Assembly (NCBI RefSeq): GCF_003046185.1
Contig: NZ_PZZL01000007.1
Location: 173,850 to 237,849, forward strand
DNA length: 64,000 nucleotides
Reading direction: 5' to 3'
Source of the DNA: Phreatobacter oligotrophus
GTDB taxonomy: Bacteria; Pseudomonadota; Alphaproteobacteria; Rhizobiales; Phreatobacteraceae
In this document: in pieces, positions 46,806 through 61,157 of the stretch
Layout of the letters: each line of letters starts with the position of its first letter
Numbering within the stretch: the stretch's first letter is position 1
The notes under the pieces: generated by a model
What the model was told of the DNA's origin: nothing
Databases searched by the model: none
Seen by the model: only the letters and a program-made list of their open reading frames with translations
Translations under genes and position numbers: made by a program

Positions 46806-47219
46806 TCAGTGCGTCGAGGAGGCGGTGCCCAGCGCAGCCTTGACGCCCTTGAGCTGGTCGAGGCGCTCGGAGGCCTTGTGCCGCGCCGCGTCGTCCTTGG
46901 CGTCGGCGAGGTCTTCCTCGGCGTTCTTGATGTCCTGGTCGAGATGGGCGGCGTTGAGGTCCTCGACCGGCGTCGCGCGCTCGGCCAGCACGGTGAGGCC
47001 GCCCGACGACACCTCGGCGAAGCCGCCGCGGACATAGAGCCGCTTCGGCTGGCCATCGGCGTGGATGGTCAGGATGCCCGGCCGCAGCGTCGAGACGAAG
47101 GGCGAGTGCCCGGCGAGGATGCCGAAGTCACCCTCGGAACCCGGCACCACCACCTGCTCGACGGCGCCCGAGAAGAGCTGACGCTCGGGCGAGACCAGTT
47201 CGAAATGGAAGGTCGCCAT
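46806..47219 (-). CDS. atpC: ATP synthase F1 subunit epsilon
   Basis: 137-residue epsilon subunit of the rotor stalk, regulating ATP hydrolysis. FHFELVSPERQLFSGAVEQVVVPGSEGDFGILAGHSPFVSTLRPGIL is the beta-sandwich domain; YVRGGFAEVSSGGLTVLAERA closes it, and an alpha-helical tail follows. It is the last gene of the operon, 27 bases after atpD, and is followed by a terminator. Confidence 0.97.
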   Translation of the reverse strand: MATFHFELVSPERQLFSGAVEQVVVPGSEGDFGILAGHSPFVSTLRPGILTIHADGQPKRLYVRGGFAEVSSGGLTVLAERATPVEDLNAAHLDQDIKNAEEDLADAKDDAARHKASERLDQLKGVKAALGTASSTH

Positions 47220-47246
47220 GTCGTGCGATCCTCTTTCTCAAGCCGC

Positions 47247-49595
<2,349 letters not shown>

Positions 49596-49596
<1 letters not shown>

Positions 49597-50048
49597 CAGC
49601 CGACGTCCCTTCTGGCTTCGATGGCCTGTTCCACCTTGCGGCGGAAGACCAGCGGATCCGCGATCATCTTGATGGGCGTGGCGTTGATGCCCGTCCCATG
49701 GACGGTCACGTTCCCGAAATTGAGGACGCGACCGAGAAATGTCTGGTCGACCGAGATGGAGTCGACCTTTTCGAGCCTCTGCTCGATGGTGGAGCGGGCC
49801 ACGAGGCCCCACTTCGCCACCACCTTGCGGGAGGTGACCGCCAGCTCGGTGGTCCGGCTCAGGAACCAGGCCACCAGCAGCCAGAGCGCCGCCGCCGCGA
49901 GCACCGCCAGGCCATAGGGCCAGGCGAGGACCGTGGCGGCGAGGCCGACGATCACGGCGACGATGGGCCAGAAGTAGACGATCCAGTGGATCGTCGCTTC
50001 ATGGACGATGGTCTCGCCCGGCCCGAGGCTGTCGCCGACGTAGCTCAC
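49596..50048 (-). CDS. Membrane-anchored bacterial PH-domain protein within the atp operon
   Basis: 150-residue protein with two adjacent hydrophobic helices (about 22-43 and 45-64, [21 protein letters not shown] and [19 protein letters not shown]) and a C-terminal bPH_2-like domain (about 66-145, [55 protein letters not shown]). It begins ten bases after atpA and its stop overlaps atpG's start. The usual order atpA-atpG is interrupted. The function is unknown; it could aid F1F0 assembly, membrane docking or regulation, which is inference from location. Confidence 0.88.
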
Positions 50049-50058
50049 CGCCCGGCGA

Positions 50059-52148
<2,090 letters not shown>

Positions 52149-52502
52149 CGCGTCTCTCGCGCTTGAGGCGTCGAAACCTCCGGTCTTCCTGTGCCGCCCC
52201 GCTTTCGCACGGTGACATCAAACCGTTGTCTCGACTGGGAAATTCAGCCCCGGAAGAGGGTCACACGCGTGACCTGCCCCCAAAGTCGGCTGTCCGGTAG
52301 CACACGTATTCTCATGGTGCAACGCCATGCGAGCCATGTGCCTCTGCACCAAAGGTCGCGGAGCCGCGGCTTTCCACGGGTTTTGGTGGCGCCGCCCTGC
52401 CGATGCAGCGCCAAGGCGCACCCGCCACCCCGCCGCCCTGTCGACGATCGGCAGGATCTGCTATCTTTAAAGGAAGACAATAAGGCAGCGAGGAAGATCG
52501 CG
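52149..52502. other. Intergenic region upstream of atpH and vapB
   Basis: 354 bases between divergent units. It must contain the promoter of the ATP synthase operon and that of vapBC. No palindrome, hairpin terminator or convincing small gene was recognised. Confidence 0.5.
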
Positions 52503-52754
52503 GTGGCGCTCAACATCAAGGACCCTGAGGCTGACCGGCTGGCGCGGCAGGTCGCCGAGATGACGGGCGAAACCATCACCGGCGCCGTGGTCACCGCACT
52601 GAAGGAGAAGCTGGCGCGGGAGCAACGTCGCCAGTCCGATACCGAAGTGTTGGTCGACGACGTTCTCCGTGTCGCCCGCAGTCTCGCGAGTCTGCCGATG
52701 CGCGACCACCGCAGCGACGAGGCGATCCTCGGGTTCGACGCGATGGTCGAGTAA
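52503..52754 (+). CDS. vapB: VapB-type antitoxin
   Basis: 83-residue antitoxin of the Rv0623-like group. VALNIKDPEADRLARQVAEMTGETITGAVVTALKEKLARE is the N-terminal DNA-binding domain; the rest (VDDVLRVARSLASLPMRDHRSDEAILGFD) embraces the toxin. GTG at 52503 follows GAGGAA by seven bases. It ends three bases before vapC. It should repress its own operon as a complex with VapC. Confidence 0.88.
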   Translation: MALNIKDPEADRLARQVAEMTGETITGAVVTALKEKLAREQRRQSDTEVLVDDVLRVARSLASLPMRDHRSDEAILGFDAMVE

Positions 52755-52757
52755 CGG

Positions 52758-53150
52758 ATGGTCATCGACACCTCTGCCCTGCTCGCGATCCTTTTCTCGG
52801 AACCCGAGGCGGCCGATCTGATCCGCGCCATCGCGCAGGACGGGACGCGGCTGATGTCGGCGGGCAGCATTCTCGAGGCTGGCATCATCGCCCAGGCCCG
52901 CAAGGGCGATGCCGGTGGCCATGCTCTCGACCTGATGGTCGTCAAGCTTGGCATCGACATCGTGGCGATGACGCCCCATCACGCGGACATCGCCCGGCGC
53001 GCCTTCCGTCTGTTCGGCAAGGGGCAGGCCAAGGCCGGCCTCAACTACGGCGACTGCATCGCCTACGCCCTGGCACGGGACACTGGCGAGCCCCTGCTCT
53101 TAAAGGGCGACGACTTCAGGCAGACCGACATCGTCGCGGTGCAGTGGTAG
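52758..53150 (+). CDS. vapC: VapC-type PIN-domain ribonuclease toxin
   Basis: 130-residue PIN endonuclease. The acidic active site is present: D4 ([12 protein letters not shown]), E40 ([10 protein letters not shown]), D99 ([12 protein letters not shown]) and D118 ([13 protein letters not shown]). VapC toxins cut tRNA or rRNA when VapB is degraded. It is directly downstream of its antitoxin and in front of a terminator hairpin. The RNA target is unknown. Confidence 0.92.
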   Translation: MVIDTSALLAILFSEPEAADLIRAIAQDGTRLMSAGSILEAGIIAQARKGDAGGHALDLMVVKLGIDIVAMTPHHADIARRAFRLFGKGQAKAGLNYGDCIAYALARDTGEPLLLKGDDFRQTDIVAVQW

Positions 53151-53163
53151 CCCCCAAACGCAA

Positions 53164-53185
53164 CGGGCGGCCCGAAGGCCGCCCG
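53164..53185. terminator. Hairpin between vapC and fadJ
   Basis: Perfect stem CGGGCGGCC / GGCCGCCCG with a CGAA loop, flanked on the minus side by TTGCGTTT. It lies between convergent genes and more likely ends fadJ transcription. Confidence 0.6.
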
Positions 53186-53211
53186 CGCATCTCCTCGCTT
53201 GTCGCGAAGCC

Positions 53212-55419
53212 TCAGGCCGCCGCCTTCCGGCCGGCCATGCGGCCGTAGAAGGTCTCGCCGGTCTCGGCCATCTCGCGCAGCAGCTTGTTCGGCGTGAAGC
53301 GGTCGCCGTACTTGGCCACCAGCGCGTCGCACTTCCTGACGAAGGCCTTGGTGCCGATCATGTCGATGTAGCTGAGCGTGCCGCCCGACCAGGGCGCGAA
53401 GCCGAAGCCGAGGATGGAGCCGACATCCGCCTCGCGCGGATCGGTGACCACCCCCTCCTCGACGCAGCGCGAGGCTTCCAGCGCCGTCGTGATCAAGAGC
53501 CGGTCGATGATCTCCTGGCGGTCGATCGCGTCCGGGTCCTGCTGCGTCCCGACGAAGGCCTTGAGGCCCGGCCAGATCGTCTTCTTGCCGTTGTCGAGAT
53601 ACTCGTAGAAGCCCTTCTTGGCCTTCTTGCCGACGCGGCCCTCCTGCTCGACCAGGAAGGTCAGCAGCTTCTCCTGCTGCGGGTCGACGGCCTGGGCCCC
53701 GACCTGCGCCTTGGTGGCCTTCAGGATCTTGAGGCCGAGGTCGATGGCGACCTCGTCATTGAGGGTCAGCGGCCCGACCGGCATGCCCGCCTGCTTGGCG
53801 AGATTGTCGATCATAACGGGGGGCACGCCCTCCATCACCATGAGGTGGGCTTCCTTGATGTAGTTGCCGACGCAGCGGTTCACGTAGAAGCCGCGGGTGT
53901 CGTTGACGACGATCGGCGTCTTCTTGATCGCCTTGACGTAGTCGAGGGCGACGGCGAGCGCCTTGTCGCCGGTCTTCTCCGCCATGATGATCTCGACGAG
54001 CATCATCTTGTCCACCGGCGAGAAGAAGTGGATGCCGATGAACTGCTCGGGGCGCACCGAGGCCTTGGCGAGGCCGGTGATGGGCAGGGTCGAGGTGTTG
54101 GAGGCGAAGATCACGTCGGGGCGGATGACGGCCTCGGTCTTCTTGATGACGTCGGCCTTCACCGCCGGATCCTCGAACACCGCCTCGATGACGAGGTCGA
54201 CATTGGCGAGGTCGGCATAGTCGGCCGTGGTCTTGATCTTGGCGAGCAGCGCCTCGCGCTGCGCCGAGGTGGCGCGGCCCTTGTTGACCTGGTCGGTCAT
54301 CAGCTTGTGGGTATAGGCCTTGCCCTTCTCGGCCGCTTCCACGTCGCGGTCGAGCAGGACGACGTCCATGCCGGCCTGTGCCGTGACATAGGCGATGCCC
54401 GCGCCCATGAAGCCGGCGCCGAGCACGCCGACCGTCTTGAGCTGGGTTGCCGGCACGCCGGCCGGACGGCGCAGGCCCTTGCCGAGCGCACCCATCGACA
54501 CGAAGAGCGAGCGGATCATCGCCTGGGCCTGCGGCGAGCGCAGGACGGAGGCGAAGTAGCGCGACTCGATCCGGAGCGCCGTGTCCATGGGAACCAGCAG
54601 GCCCTCATAGACCGCGCTCATGATGGCGCGGGCGCCCGGATAATTGTCGTAGGTCTCCTTGCGATAGATGGCGTTGGCCGGGGGCCAGACCATCATGCCG
54701 CCGGCCGAATAGACCGGGCCGGAGGGCAGCTTGAACTTCGGCTTGTCCCAGGGCTTCACCGGGTCGACGCCGGCCTTGAGCCTCGCCTTTGCCGCCTCGA
54801 TCAGCTTGTCGGCGGGAACGATCTCGTCGATCAGGTTCATCGCCTTGGCGCGGTCGGCCTTGAGCTGGTCGCCCTTCAGGAGCATCTGCAGCGCCGACTG
54901 GATGTCGGCCATGCGCGGCACGCGCTGGGTGCCGCCGGCGCCGGGGAACAGGCCGACCTTCACCTCGGGCAGGCCGACGCGCAGCTTCGGATTGTCCGAG
55001 GCGATGCGGGCGTGGCAGGCGAGCGCGATCTCGAAGGCGCCGCCAAGGCACATGCCGTTGATGGCGCAGACGAAGGGCTTGCCGCAGGTCTCGATCTTGC
55101 GCAGCACCAGCGAATAGGCGCGGCTCTGCTCGAAGAAGTCGGCCATGGCAGCCTCGGGGCCCTTGGCCTTGATGGCGTCCTTGAAGGTCTGGCCGAGGCG
55201 CTCGAGCATGGTGAGATCGGCACCGCCGGAGAAGGTGTCCTTGCCCGAGGTGATGACGACGCCCTTGACCGCCGGATCGGCGACGGCGGCATCCACCGCC
55301 GCGTTGAGGTCCTGGCCGACGGACTCGTCGATGACGTTCATCGACTTGTCCTTCATGTCCCAGGTGAGGAGCGCGATGCCGTCGGCGTCGACGACCCAGG
55401 TGAAGTTCTTGAGGTTCAT
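53212..55419 (-). CDS. fadJ: Multifunctional enoyl-CoA hydratase/3-hydroxyacyl-CoA dehydrogenase
   Basis: 735-residue bifunctional beta-oxidation protein. The N-terminal crotonase domain has [36 protein letters not shown] and [21 protein letters not shown] (both catalytic glutamates present). The dehydrogenase half has [30 protein letters not shown] and [20 protein letters not shown] at 55419 lies eight bases after AGGAG; an ATG at 55425 is too close. It is followed upstream by the thiolase gene, forming the fadJ-fadA pair. Confidence 0.95.
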   Translation of the reverse strand: MNLKNFTWVVDADGIALLTWDMKDKSMNVIDESVGQDLNAAVDAAVADPAVKGVVITSGKDTFSGGADLTMLERLGQTFKDAIKAKGPEAAMADFFEQSRAYSLVLRKIETCGKPFVCAINGMCLGGAFEIALACHARIASDNPKLRVGLPEVKVGLFPGAGGTQRVPRMADIQSALQMLLKGDQLKADRAKAMNLIDEIVPADKLIEAAKARLKAGVDPVKPWDKPKFKLPSGPVYSAGGMMVWPPANAIYRKETYDNYPGARAIMSAVYEGLLVPMDTALRIESRYFASVLRSPQAQAMIRSLFVSMGALGKGLRRPAGVPATQLKTVGVLGAGFMGAGIAYVTAQAGMDVVLLDRDVEAAEKGKAYTHKLMTDQVNKGRATSAQREALLAKIKTTADYADLANVDLVIEAVFEDPAVKADVIKKTEAVIRPDVIFASNTSTLPITGLAKASVRPEQFIGIHFFSPVDKMMLVEIIMAEKTGDKALAVALDYVKAIKKTPIVVNDTRGFYVNRCVGNYIKEAHLMVMEGVPPVMIDNLAKQAGMPVGPLTLNDEVAIDLGLKILKATKAQVGAQAVDPQQEKLLTFLVEQEGRVGKKAKKGFYEYLDNGKKTIWPGLKAFVGTQQDPDAIDRQEIIDRLLITTALEASRCVEEGVVTDPREADVGSILGFGFAPWSGGTLSYIDMIGTKAFVRKCDALVAKYGDRFTPNKLLREMAETGETFYGRMAGRKAAA

Positions 55420-55433
55420 GGTCATCACTCCTC

Positions 55434-56642
55434 TCACACGCGCTCGATGATGGTGGCGGTGCCCATGCCGGCGCCGATGCACAGCGTCACGAGGGCGGTG
55501 GACTTGCCGGTGCGCTCCAGCTCGTCGAGCACCGTGCCGAGGATCATGGCGCCGGTGGCGCCGAGCGGATGGCCGAGCGCGATGGCGCCGCCGCAGACAT
55601 TGATCTTGTCGTGCGGGATGTCGAAGGCCTGCATGTAGCGCAGCACCACCGAGGCGAAGGCCTCGTTCAGCTCGAAGAGGTCGATGTCGGAGAGCGACAT
55701 GCCGGCCTTCTTGAGGAGCTTCTTGGTGACGTCCACAGGACCGGTGAGCATGAGCGCCGGCTCCGAGCCGATATTGGCGAAGGCGCGGATGCGGGCGCGC
55801 GGCTTCAGGCCCGAGGCCTTGCCGGCCTCGGCCGAGCCGAGCAGCACGGCGGCGGCGCCGTCGACGATGCCGGAGGAATTGCCGGCATGGTGGACGTGGT
55901 TGACGCCCTCGAGTTCCGGATGGGCCTGGATCGCCACGGCGTCGAAGCCGCCAGCCTCGCCCATCATGACGAAGGAGGGGTTGAGGCTCGCCAGCGACTG
56001 CATGGTCGTCGTCGGGCGCATGTGCTCGTCGCGGTCGAGGATGGTGAGGCCGTTCATGTCCTTCACCGGGATGACCGAGTTCTTGAACCGGCCCTCTTCC
56101 CAGGACTTGGCGGCGCGCTTCTGGCTCTCCACCGCATAGGCATCGACGTCGTCGCGGGAGAAGCCGTACTTGGTGGCGATGAGGTCGGCCGAGATGCCCT
56201 GCGGCATGAAGTAGCTCTTCACCGCGATGGACGGGTCGACCGGCCAGGCGCCGCCCGAGGCGCCCATGCCGACGCGCGACATGCTCTCGACGCCGCCGCC
56301 GATGACGAGGTCGTGCTGGCCGGCCATGACCTGCGCCGCGGCAAAGTTCACCGCGTCGAGGCCGGAGGCGCAGAAGCGGTTGATCTGGATGCCGGGGACG
56401 ATGTCGCCATAGTCCGCCTTGAGGGCGGCGACGCGCGCGATGTCGCTGCCCGCCTCGCCGACCGGGTCGACGCAGCCGAGCACCACGTCGTCGACGAGGC
56501 TGGTGTCGAGGCCGTTGCGGGCCTTGATGGCGCGCAGCGTCGTGGTGGCGAGCTCGAGGGCGGTCACCTCGTGGAGGGCCCCGTCGGACTTGCCCTTGCC
56601 GCGCGGCGTGCGCACGTGGTCGTAGACGAAGACGTCGGTCAT
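55434..56642 (-). CDS. fadA: Acetyl-CoA C-acetyltransferase (beta-oxidation thiolase)
   Basis: 402-residue thiolase. The nucleophilic cysteine is C91 in [35 protein letters not shown] and [15 protein letters not shown] carry the histidine and second cysteine. It overlaps no neighbour but ends 15 bases before fadJ. It completes the beta-oxidation spiral with FadJ and the upstream acyl-CoA dehydrogenases. Confidence 0.95.
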   Translation of the reverse strand: MTDVFVYDHVRTPRGKGKSDGALHEVTALELATTTLRAIKARNGLDTSLVDDVVLGCVDPVGEAGSDIARVAALKADYGDIVPGIQINRFCASGLDAVNFAAAQVMAGQHDLVIGGGVESMSRVGMGASGGAWPVDPSIAVKSYFMPQGISADLIATKYGFSRDDVDAYAVESQKRAAKSWEEGRFKNSVIPVKDMNGLTILDRDEHMRPTTTMQSLASLNPSFVMMGEAGGFDAVAIQAHPELEGVNHVHHAGNSSGIVDGAAAVLLGSAEAGKASGLKPRARIRAFANIGSEPALMLTGPVDVTKKLLKKAGMSLSDIDLFELNEAFASVVLRYMQAFDIPHDKINVCGGAIALGHPLGATGAMILGTVLDELERTGKSTALVTLCIGAGMGTATIIERV

Positions 56643-56682
56643 GCGGGTTCCTCCCCGGTGGTTCAGTTGAGCGCTGCGCCGG

Positions 56683-57840
56683 TCAGAGCGAGCGTGCGAT
56701 CAGGATCTTCATGATCTCGTTGGTGCCGCCGTAGATGCGCTGGATGCGCGCGTCCCGGTACATCCGCGAGATCGGGTACTCGTCCATGAAGCCGTAGCCG
56801 CCGAAGAGCTGGAGGCAGCGGTCCACGATGGTGTTCTGCAGGTCGGAGAGCTTGTACTTCGCCATGGAGGCCATGACCGTGTCGCACTTGCCCTCGATGT
56901 GGAGGCCGACGCAGGTCTCGTAGAAGATCTTGGCCATGGTGGCCTCGGTCTTCATGTCGGCAAGCTCGAACTGGGTGTTCTGGAAGTCGATCACCGCCTT
57001 GCCGAAGGCCTTGCGCTCCTTGACATAGTCGATGGTCAGGGTCAGCGCCCGCTCGATCATGCCGACGGCGGCCCCGGCAATGGTGAGGCGCTCCTGCGGC
57101 AGGGCGCGCATCATCTGGTAGAAACCCTGGTTCGGCTCGGGGCCGAGCAGCGCCTCGGCCGGAAGCTTCATGTCGTCGAAGAAGAGCTCGGAGGTGTCAG
57201 CCCAGTCGAGGCCGAGCTTCTTGAGCTTGCGGCCGCGGCGGAAGCCCGGCGCATTCTCCGTCTCCACCGCGAAGAGCGAGGTGCCCTTGGCGCCGGCTGA
57301 AGGGTCGGTCTTGGCGGCGACCAGGATGAAATTGGCGTGCTGGCCGTTGGTGATGAAGGTCTTCGAGCCGTTCAGCACCCAGCCATTGCCGGAGCGCTCG
57401 GCCTTGGTGCGGATGCCCTGCACGTCGGAGCCGGCGCCGGGCTCGGTCATGGCGAGGGCGGCGATGAGCTCGCCGGTCGCCATCTTCGGCAGCCAGTTCT
57501 TCTTCTGCTCCTCGGTGCCGTAATGGAGGATGTAGGGCGCGACGATCGGCCCGTGGATGGCCCAACCCCAGCTGTCGGCCCCCGCCATGGCGATCTCGTG
57601 GGCGATGACCGCCTCGTGGCTATAGTCGCCGCCCGAGCCGCCATATTCCTCCGGGATCGAGGCCGAGAGCAGGCCGGCATCCGCCGCCTTGATCCAGGCG
57701 TCGCGATCCATCAGGCCCTCTTCCGACCAGCGGTCGAAGTTCGGTGTGAAATCTTTCGCGAGGAAGGCGCGGGTGCTCTCGGCGAGCATGGCGTGCTCGT
57801 CGGTGTACCAGGCGGGCTTCGGCAGGTTCAGCGCGCTCAT
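56683..57840 (-). CDS. Acyl-CoA dehydrogenase (long/medium-chain type)
   Basis: 385-residue ACAD. SIPEEYGGSGGDYSHEAVIAHEIAMAGA, LAMTEPGAGSDVQGIRTKAER (FAD signature) and RKAFGKAVIDFQNTQFELADMKTEATMAKIFYETCV with QLFGGYGFMDEYPISRMYRDARIQRIYGGTNEIMKILIAR are all intact; the catalytic glutamate lies within GGTNEI-type region or the equivalent. 40 bases upstream of fadA on the same strand. Confidence 0.93.
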   Translation of the reverse strand: MSALNLPKPAWYTDEHAMLAESTRAFLAKDFTPNFDRWSEEGLMDRDAWIKAADAGLLSASIPEEYGGSGGDYSHEAVIAHEIAMAGADSWGWAIHGPIVAPYILHYGTEEQKKNWLPKMATGELIAALAMTEPGAGSDVQGIRTKAERSGNGWVLNGSKTFITNGQHANFILVAAKTDPSAGAKGTSLFAVETENAPGFRRGRKLKKLGLDWADTSELFFDDMKLPAEALLGPEPNQGFYQMMRALPQERLTIAGAAVGMIERALTLTIDYVKERKAFGKAVIDFQNTQFELADMKTEATMAKIFYETCVGLHIEGKCDTVMASMAKYKLSDLQNTIVDRCLQLFGGYGFMDEYPISRMYRDARIQRIYGGTNEIMKILIARSL

Positions 57841-57973
57841 CTCGGTCTCCCTTGCAGTCTTTTCGGCCGCTTTCGGCCCGGGCGTGCAGTTACACCACCG
57901 GGCGCCGCGGCGCTGGAAGAGGGCCTTACGGGGGAGCCGGCTTGGGGCCGGCTCCCCGATGCTGTCGGATGGA

Positions 57974-59770
57974 TCAGAACGCGTCAGCCGCGAGCGCCAT
58001 CATCGAATCCGCACCGGCCTGGATGCGGGCGAGATGGGCGCCGGTCTCCGGCATCATCTGCTCGAAGAAGAAGCGCGCCGTCACCAGCTTGGCGTTCATG
58101 CGGTCGGTGGAGCCGTTGGCGCCGGCGACGAGCTTTTCCTGCGCCACCTTGGCCATCTTCGCCCACATGTAGCCCATGGCGACGAGGCCGAACATATGCA
58201 TGTAGGGGGTCGAGCCGGCACCCGCATTGTCGGGCTTGGCCATGGCGTTCTGCATGAACCACATGGTGGCGGCCTGCAGGTCCTTCAGACCCTTCGACAG
58301 CGAGCCGATGAAGGGACCGACCGTGGCGTCGTCCTTGTTCTGCGCGCAGAAGGTGCCGACCTCGTTGAAGAAGCTCATCACCGCGCGGCCACCATTGGCG
58401 CCGAGCTTGCGGCCGACGAGGTCGAGCGCCTGGATGCCGTTGGCGCCCTCGTAGATCATGGCGATGCGGGCATCGCGGACGAACTGGCCCATGCCCCACT
58501 CGTTGATGTAGCCGTGGCCGCCATACATCTGCTGGGCCTTCACGGCATTGTCGAAGCCGAGGTCGGTGAGCACGCCCTTGATGATCGGCGTCATCAGGCC
58601 GAGATGGTCCTCGGCCTTCTGGCGCTCGCCGGCATCCTCCGAGCGGTGGGAGACGTCGGCCATCAGCGCGGTCCACAGCATCAGGGCGCGGCCGGCCTCG
58701 TTGACGGCGCGCAGCGTCATCAGCGTGCGGCGCACGTCGGGGTGGACGATGATCGGGTCGGCGGCCTTCTCCGGCGCCTTCGGGCCGGAGAGCGCGCGGC
58801 CCTGGATGCGGTCCTTCGCATAGGCCACCGCGTTCTGGTAGGCGACCTCCGACTGCGACAGGCCCTGGACGCCGACCGACAGGCGCGCCTCGTTCATCAT
58901 CACGAACATGGCGTTGAGCCCCTTGTTCTCCTGGCCGACGAGCCAGCCGGTCGCCTCGTCATAGTTCATGACGCAGGTGGCATTGCCGTGGATGCCCATC
59001 TTCTCCTCGATCTTGCCGCAGGAGACGCCGTTGCGCTGGCCCGGCTTGTTGTCGGGGGTGGGCAGGAACTTCGGCACGACGAAGAGCGAGATGCCCTTGG
59101 TGCCGGCCGGCGCGCCCTCGATGCGGGCAAGGACGAGGTGGACGATGTTCTCGGCCATGTCGTGCTCGCCGGCCGAGATGAAGATCTTCTGGCCGGAGAT
59201 CCTGTAGGAGCCGTCGCCGTTCGGCACGGCCTTGGTGCGCAGCATGCCGAGATCCGTGCCGCAATGCGGCTCGGTGAGGTTCATCGTGCCGGTCCACTCG
59301 CCGGTGGTCATCTTCGGCAGGTAGGTGCGCTTGATCTCGTCATTGGCATGGACGTGCAGGGCCGCCATGGCGCCCTGGGTCAGGCCCGGATACATGCCCC
59401 AGGCGAGGTTCGCCGAGGACATGAACTCGCCGACCACGGTGTTGACCGTGGCCGGCAGGCCCTGGCCGCCATATTCGGGGTCGAAGGCAAGGCCCATCCA
59501 GCCGCCCTCCTGGTACTGCTTGTAGGCCTCCTTGAAGCCGGGCGGAGTCGTCACGGTGCCGTCGGCGTTGCGGCGGCAGCCGACCGTGTCGCCCACCACG
59601 TTGAGGGGCTGGAGCACCTCCTCGCAGAACTTGGCGCCCTCGTTGACGATGGCCTCGACGAGGTCGCGCGGCGCATCGGCGAAGCCCGGCAGGTTGCCGT
59701 AAGCTTCCATCTTCAGGACGTCGTAGAGCACGAACATCGTGTCTTCGATGGGCGCCTTGTAGATCGGCAT
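57974..59770 (-). CDS. Acyl-CoA dehydrogenase with C-terminal extension (FadE5-like)
   Basis: 598-residue ACAD, longer than the classic 380-residue type because of an N-terminal segment (APIEDTMFVLYDVLKME) and a C-terminal helical domain (about 470-595) found in FadE5/DmdC-like enzymes. MNLTEPHCGTDLGMLRTKAVPNGDGSYRISGQKIFISAGEHD and QMYGGHGYINEWGMGQFVRDARIAMIYEGANGIQALDLVGRKL are the conserved regions. ATG at 59770 begins MPIYKAPIED. It lies 68 bases downstream of the merR gene, same strand. DmdC (methylthiopropionyl-CoA) activity is possible. Confidence 0.92.
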   Translation of the reverse strand: MPIYKAPIEDTMFVLYDVLKMEAYGNLPGFADAPRDLVEAIVNEGAKFCEEVLQPLNVVGDTVGCRRNADGTVTTPPGFKEAYKQYQEGGWMGLAFDPEYGGQGLPATVNTVVGEFMSSANLAWGMYPGLTQGAMAALHVHANDEIKRTYLPKMTTGEWTGTMNLTEPHCGTDLGMLRTKAVPNGDGSYRISGQKIFISAGEHDMAENIVHLVLARIEGAPAGTKGISLFVVPKFLPTPDNKPGQRNGVSCGKIEEKMGIHGNATCVMNYDEATGWLVGQENKGLNAMFVMMNEARLSVGVQGLSQSEVAYQNAVAYAKDRIQGRALSGPKAPEKAADPIIVHPDVRRTLMTLRAVNEAGRALMLWTALMADVSHRSEDAGERQKAEDHLGLMTPIIKGVLTDLGFDNAVKAQQMYGGHGYINEWGMGQFVRDARIAMIYEGANGIQALDLVGRKLGANGGRAVMSFFNEVGTFCAQNKDDATVGPFIGSLSKGLKDLQAATMWFMQNAMAKPDNAGAGSTPYMHMFGLVAMGYMWAKMAKVAQEKLVAGANGSTDRMNAKLVTARFFFEQMMPETGAHLARIQAGADSMMALAADAF

Positions 59771-59838
59771 GGTCTCATCTCCTCCGAGAGGGGCGCCCTG
59801 CGGCGCCGCGTGCTGGGCCGCCTCGCGGCGGCGGGATG

Positions 59839-60324
59839 TCAGTCGCTCGACGCCGAGGCGCCGATGGCCGCGAGGCGCTCGTCGATGACGGCGATCGCCC
59901 GCTGCAATTCGCTCATGGCGGTGTCGATGTCGCGCCGCTGGGCGGCGAGACGGCCGACCTGCTCGCGATACTTGGTCCGCGCCACCTTCATCTGTGTGAC
60001 GCCGCCGTCGCCGAGGTCGTAGAGGTCGAGCATCGCCTTGACCTCCTCGAGCGAGAAGCCGACCCACTTGCCCATGAGAACGAGGCGCAAGCGCGACCGG
60101 TCGCGGCGGGAATAGAGGCGGTCCTGGCCCTGGCGCTTCGGCGCCAGCAGGCCCTTCTCCTCGTAGAAGCGCAGGGCGCGGGCGGTGAGGCCGAATTCGC
60201 GCGTCAGCTCGCGGATGGTGAAGACCTCCTTGTCGGAGGCCTTGCCGGTGCGCGCCAAGAGCTCGGCGAGCGTGGCGCCGCCGTCTCGGGCGAGGTCCTG
60301 TTCGGCCATGCGGCTCACCGGCAT
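59839..60324 (-). CDS. MerR-family transcriptional regulator of acyl-CoA catabolism
   Basis: 161-residue regulator with a MerR winged HTH (about 36-105): FTIRELTREFGLTARALRFYEEKGLLAPKRQGQDRLYSRRDRSRLRLVLMGKWVGFSLEEV. The dimerisation helix follows. The second conserved block matches the LiuR/AtuR-like group that controls branched-chain and fatty acid degradation. There is an extra N-terminal tail of about 35 residues. ATG at 60324 follows GGGAG; ATG at 60309 is an alternative. A 16-bp palindrome lies 48 bases upstream. Confidence 0.9.
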   Translation of the reverse strand: MPVSRMAEQDLARDGGATLAELLARTGKASDKEVFTIRELTREFGLTARALRFYEEKGLLAPKRQGQDRLYSRRDRSRLRLVLMGKWVGFSLEEVKAMLDLYDLGDGGVTQMKVARTKYREQVGRLAAQRRDIDTAMSELQRAIAVIDERLAAIGASASSD

Positions 60325-60372
60325 CAAGCTCCCGACAGAGGGCTCAGGCTGACTTCGCCTTTTGTCTAACTC

Positions 60373-60388
60373 ACGTTTACGTAAACGT
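60373..60388. promoter_or_regulatory. 16-bp perfect palindrome, candidate MerR-family operator
   Basis: ACGTTTACGTAAACGT reads the same on both strands. It lies upstream of the merR gene and at the boundary to the AT-richer region. MerR-family regulators of this group bind such dyads; autoregulation is likely. Confidence 0.7.
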
Positions 60389-60435
60389 CAACATCGGGAG
60401 AAGGGCGGATGGGACGGGAGACGGGACGTGTCAGA

Positions 60436-60728
60436 GCCGACAATTTATTTCCTCGGGGCATGGGAAAATGCGCATGGAGCAGACAATTTGCTGCCTTTGT
60501 TCGGGCAGGATCTTTATTTCCATTTGGATGGGGACAAAGTGCCTCGAGCGGACAATTTTCTTCCTTTCCTAACAGGTCGCGCCTTCATTCCCCATCCCGC
60601 CGATCGCCACTGGCCACCGGTAATCCGTAAGCGCTGTCCCGAGCGCACCTTCTTCGACGGTGTCAGATCCTAGTACCGATTTCCTTTTGGCTGAGGAAGA
60701 AATGCCTCAGGCAGGGAATTCTCTTCCT
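60436..60728. repeat. Four dispersed copies of an 18-bp motif
   Basis: Copies start at 60436, 60479, 60548 and 60711. They share GCRGACAATTTnnTnCCT (GCCGACAATTTATTTCCT, GCAGACAATTTGCTGCCT, GCGGACAATTTTCTTCCT, GCAGGGAATTCTCTTCCT). Spacing is irregular (43, 69 and 163 bases), so it is not a CRISPR. The region has no convincing gene. Confidence 0.6.
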
Positions 60729-61157
60729 TGCTCGCGGGTGGTCACAGCCAATTAGCAGAAGCCTGAATTCGGGCCGGGCGCTACAGCAGCACTGTAGGAA
60801 CGGCTGATGCCTAGGCCGTGGTGCAGCTTTTAACTGGCACGGACGTAGCTATCCGCCAGTACGTATGACGCTGCGGTGCGACGGTTCAAAATGGGCCATG
60901 ACCCGCCTAGTCAAGTCATAATGAGAAGCGGCTGACGTTCTCGCGGCAGGGGCCGTGGAAGCAGGGAGTCGCGCCCGTTCCAAAGCTCACGATCTACCGA
61001 TATCGTCCGCGACTAGGAGGCAAACCCGGCAGAATAATATCCGGCTGAACCAACCAACTTGACATCTCCCCCAGCAGTAACCCCGCTTTTCCCGCACTGG
61101 CGCCGTTCCGGAATGATCGCCATATACTGAACGTACGCGAACCTGACGGACGCCACC
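60729..61157. other. Non-coding stretch at start of accessory region
   Basis: About 430 bases with stop codons in all frames. It is less GC-rich than the flank and holds no recognised RNA or gene. A TTGACA at about 61059 and TATACT near 61124 could belong to promoters, but spacing does not support a strong one. Confidence 0.45.

Noticed and set aside
60362..60673. A 103-residue protein gene over the 18-bp repeats
   Set aside because: The frame is just repeat sequence translated (ADNLLP, ADNFLP), with no ribosome site and no recognised domain.
60436..60728. CRISPR array
   Set aside because: Repeats are only 18 bases, diverged, and spaced 43, 69 and 163 bases apart; no cas genes.
60325..61157. 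tRNA gene or attachment site at the island edge
   Set aside because: No cloverleaf-like sequence or direct repeat could be seen.
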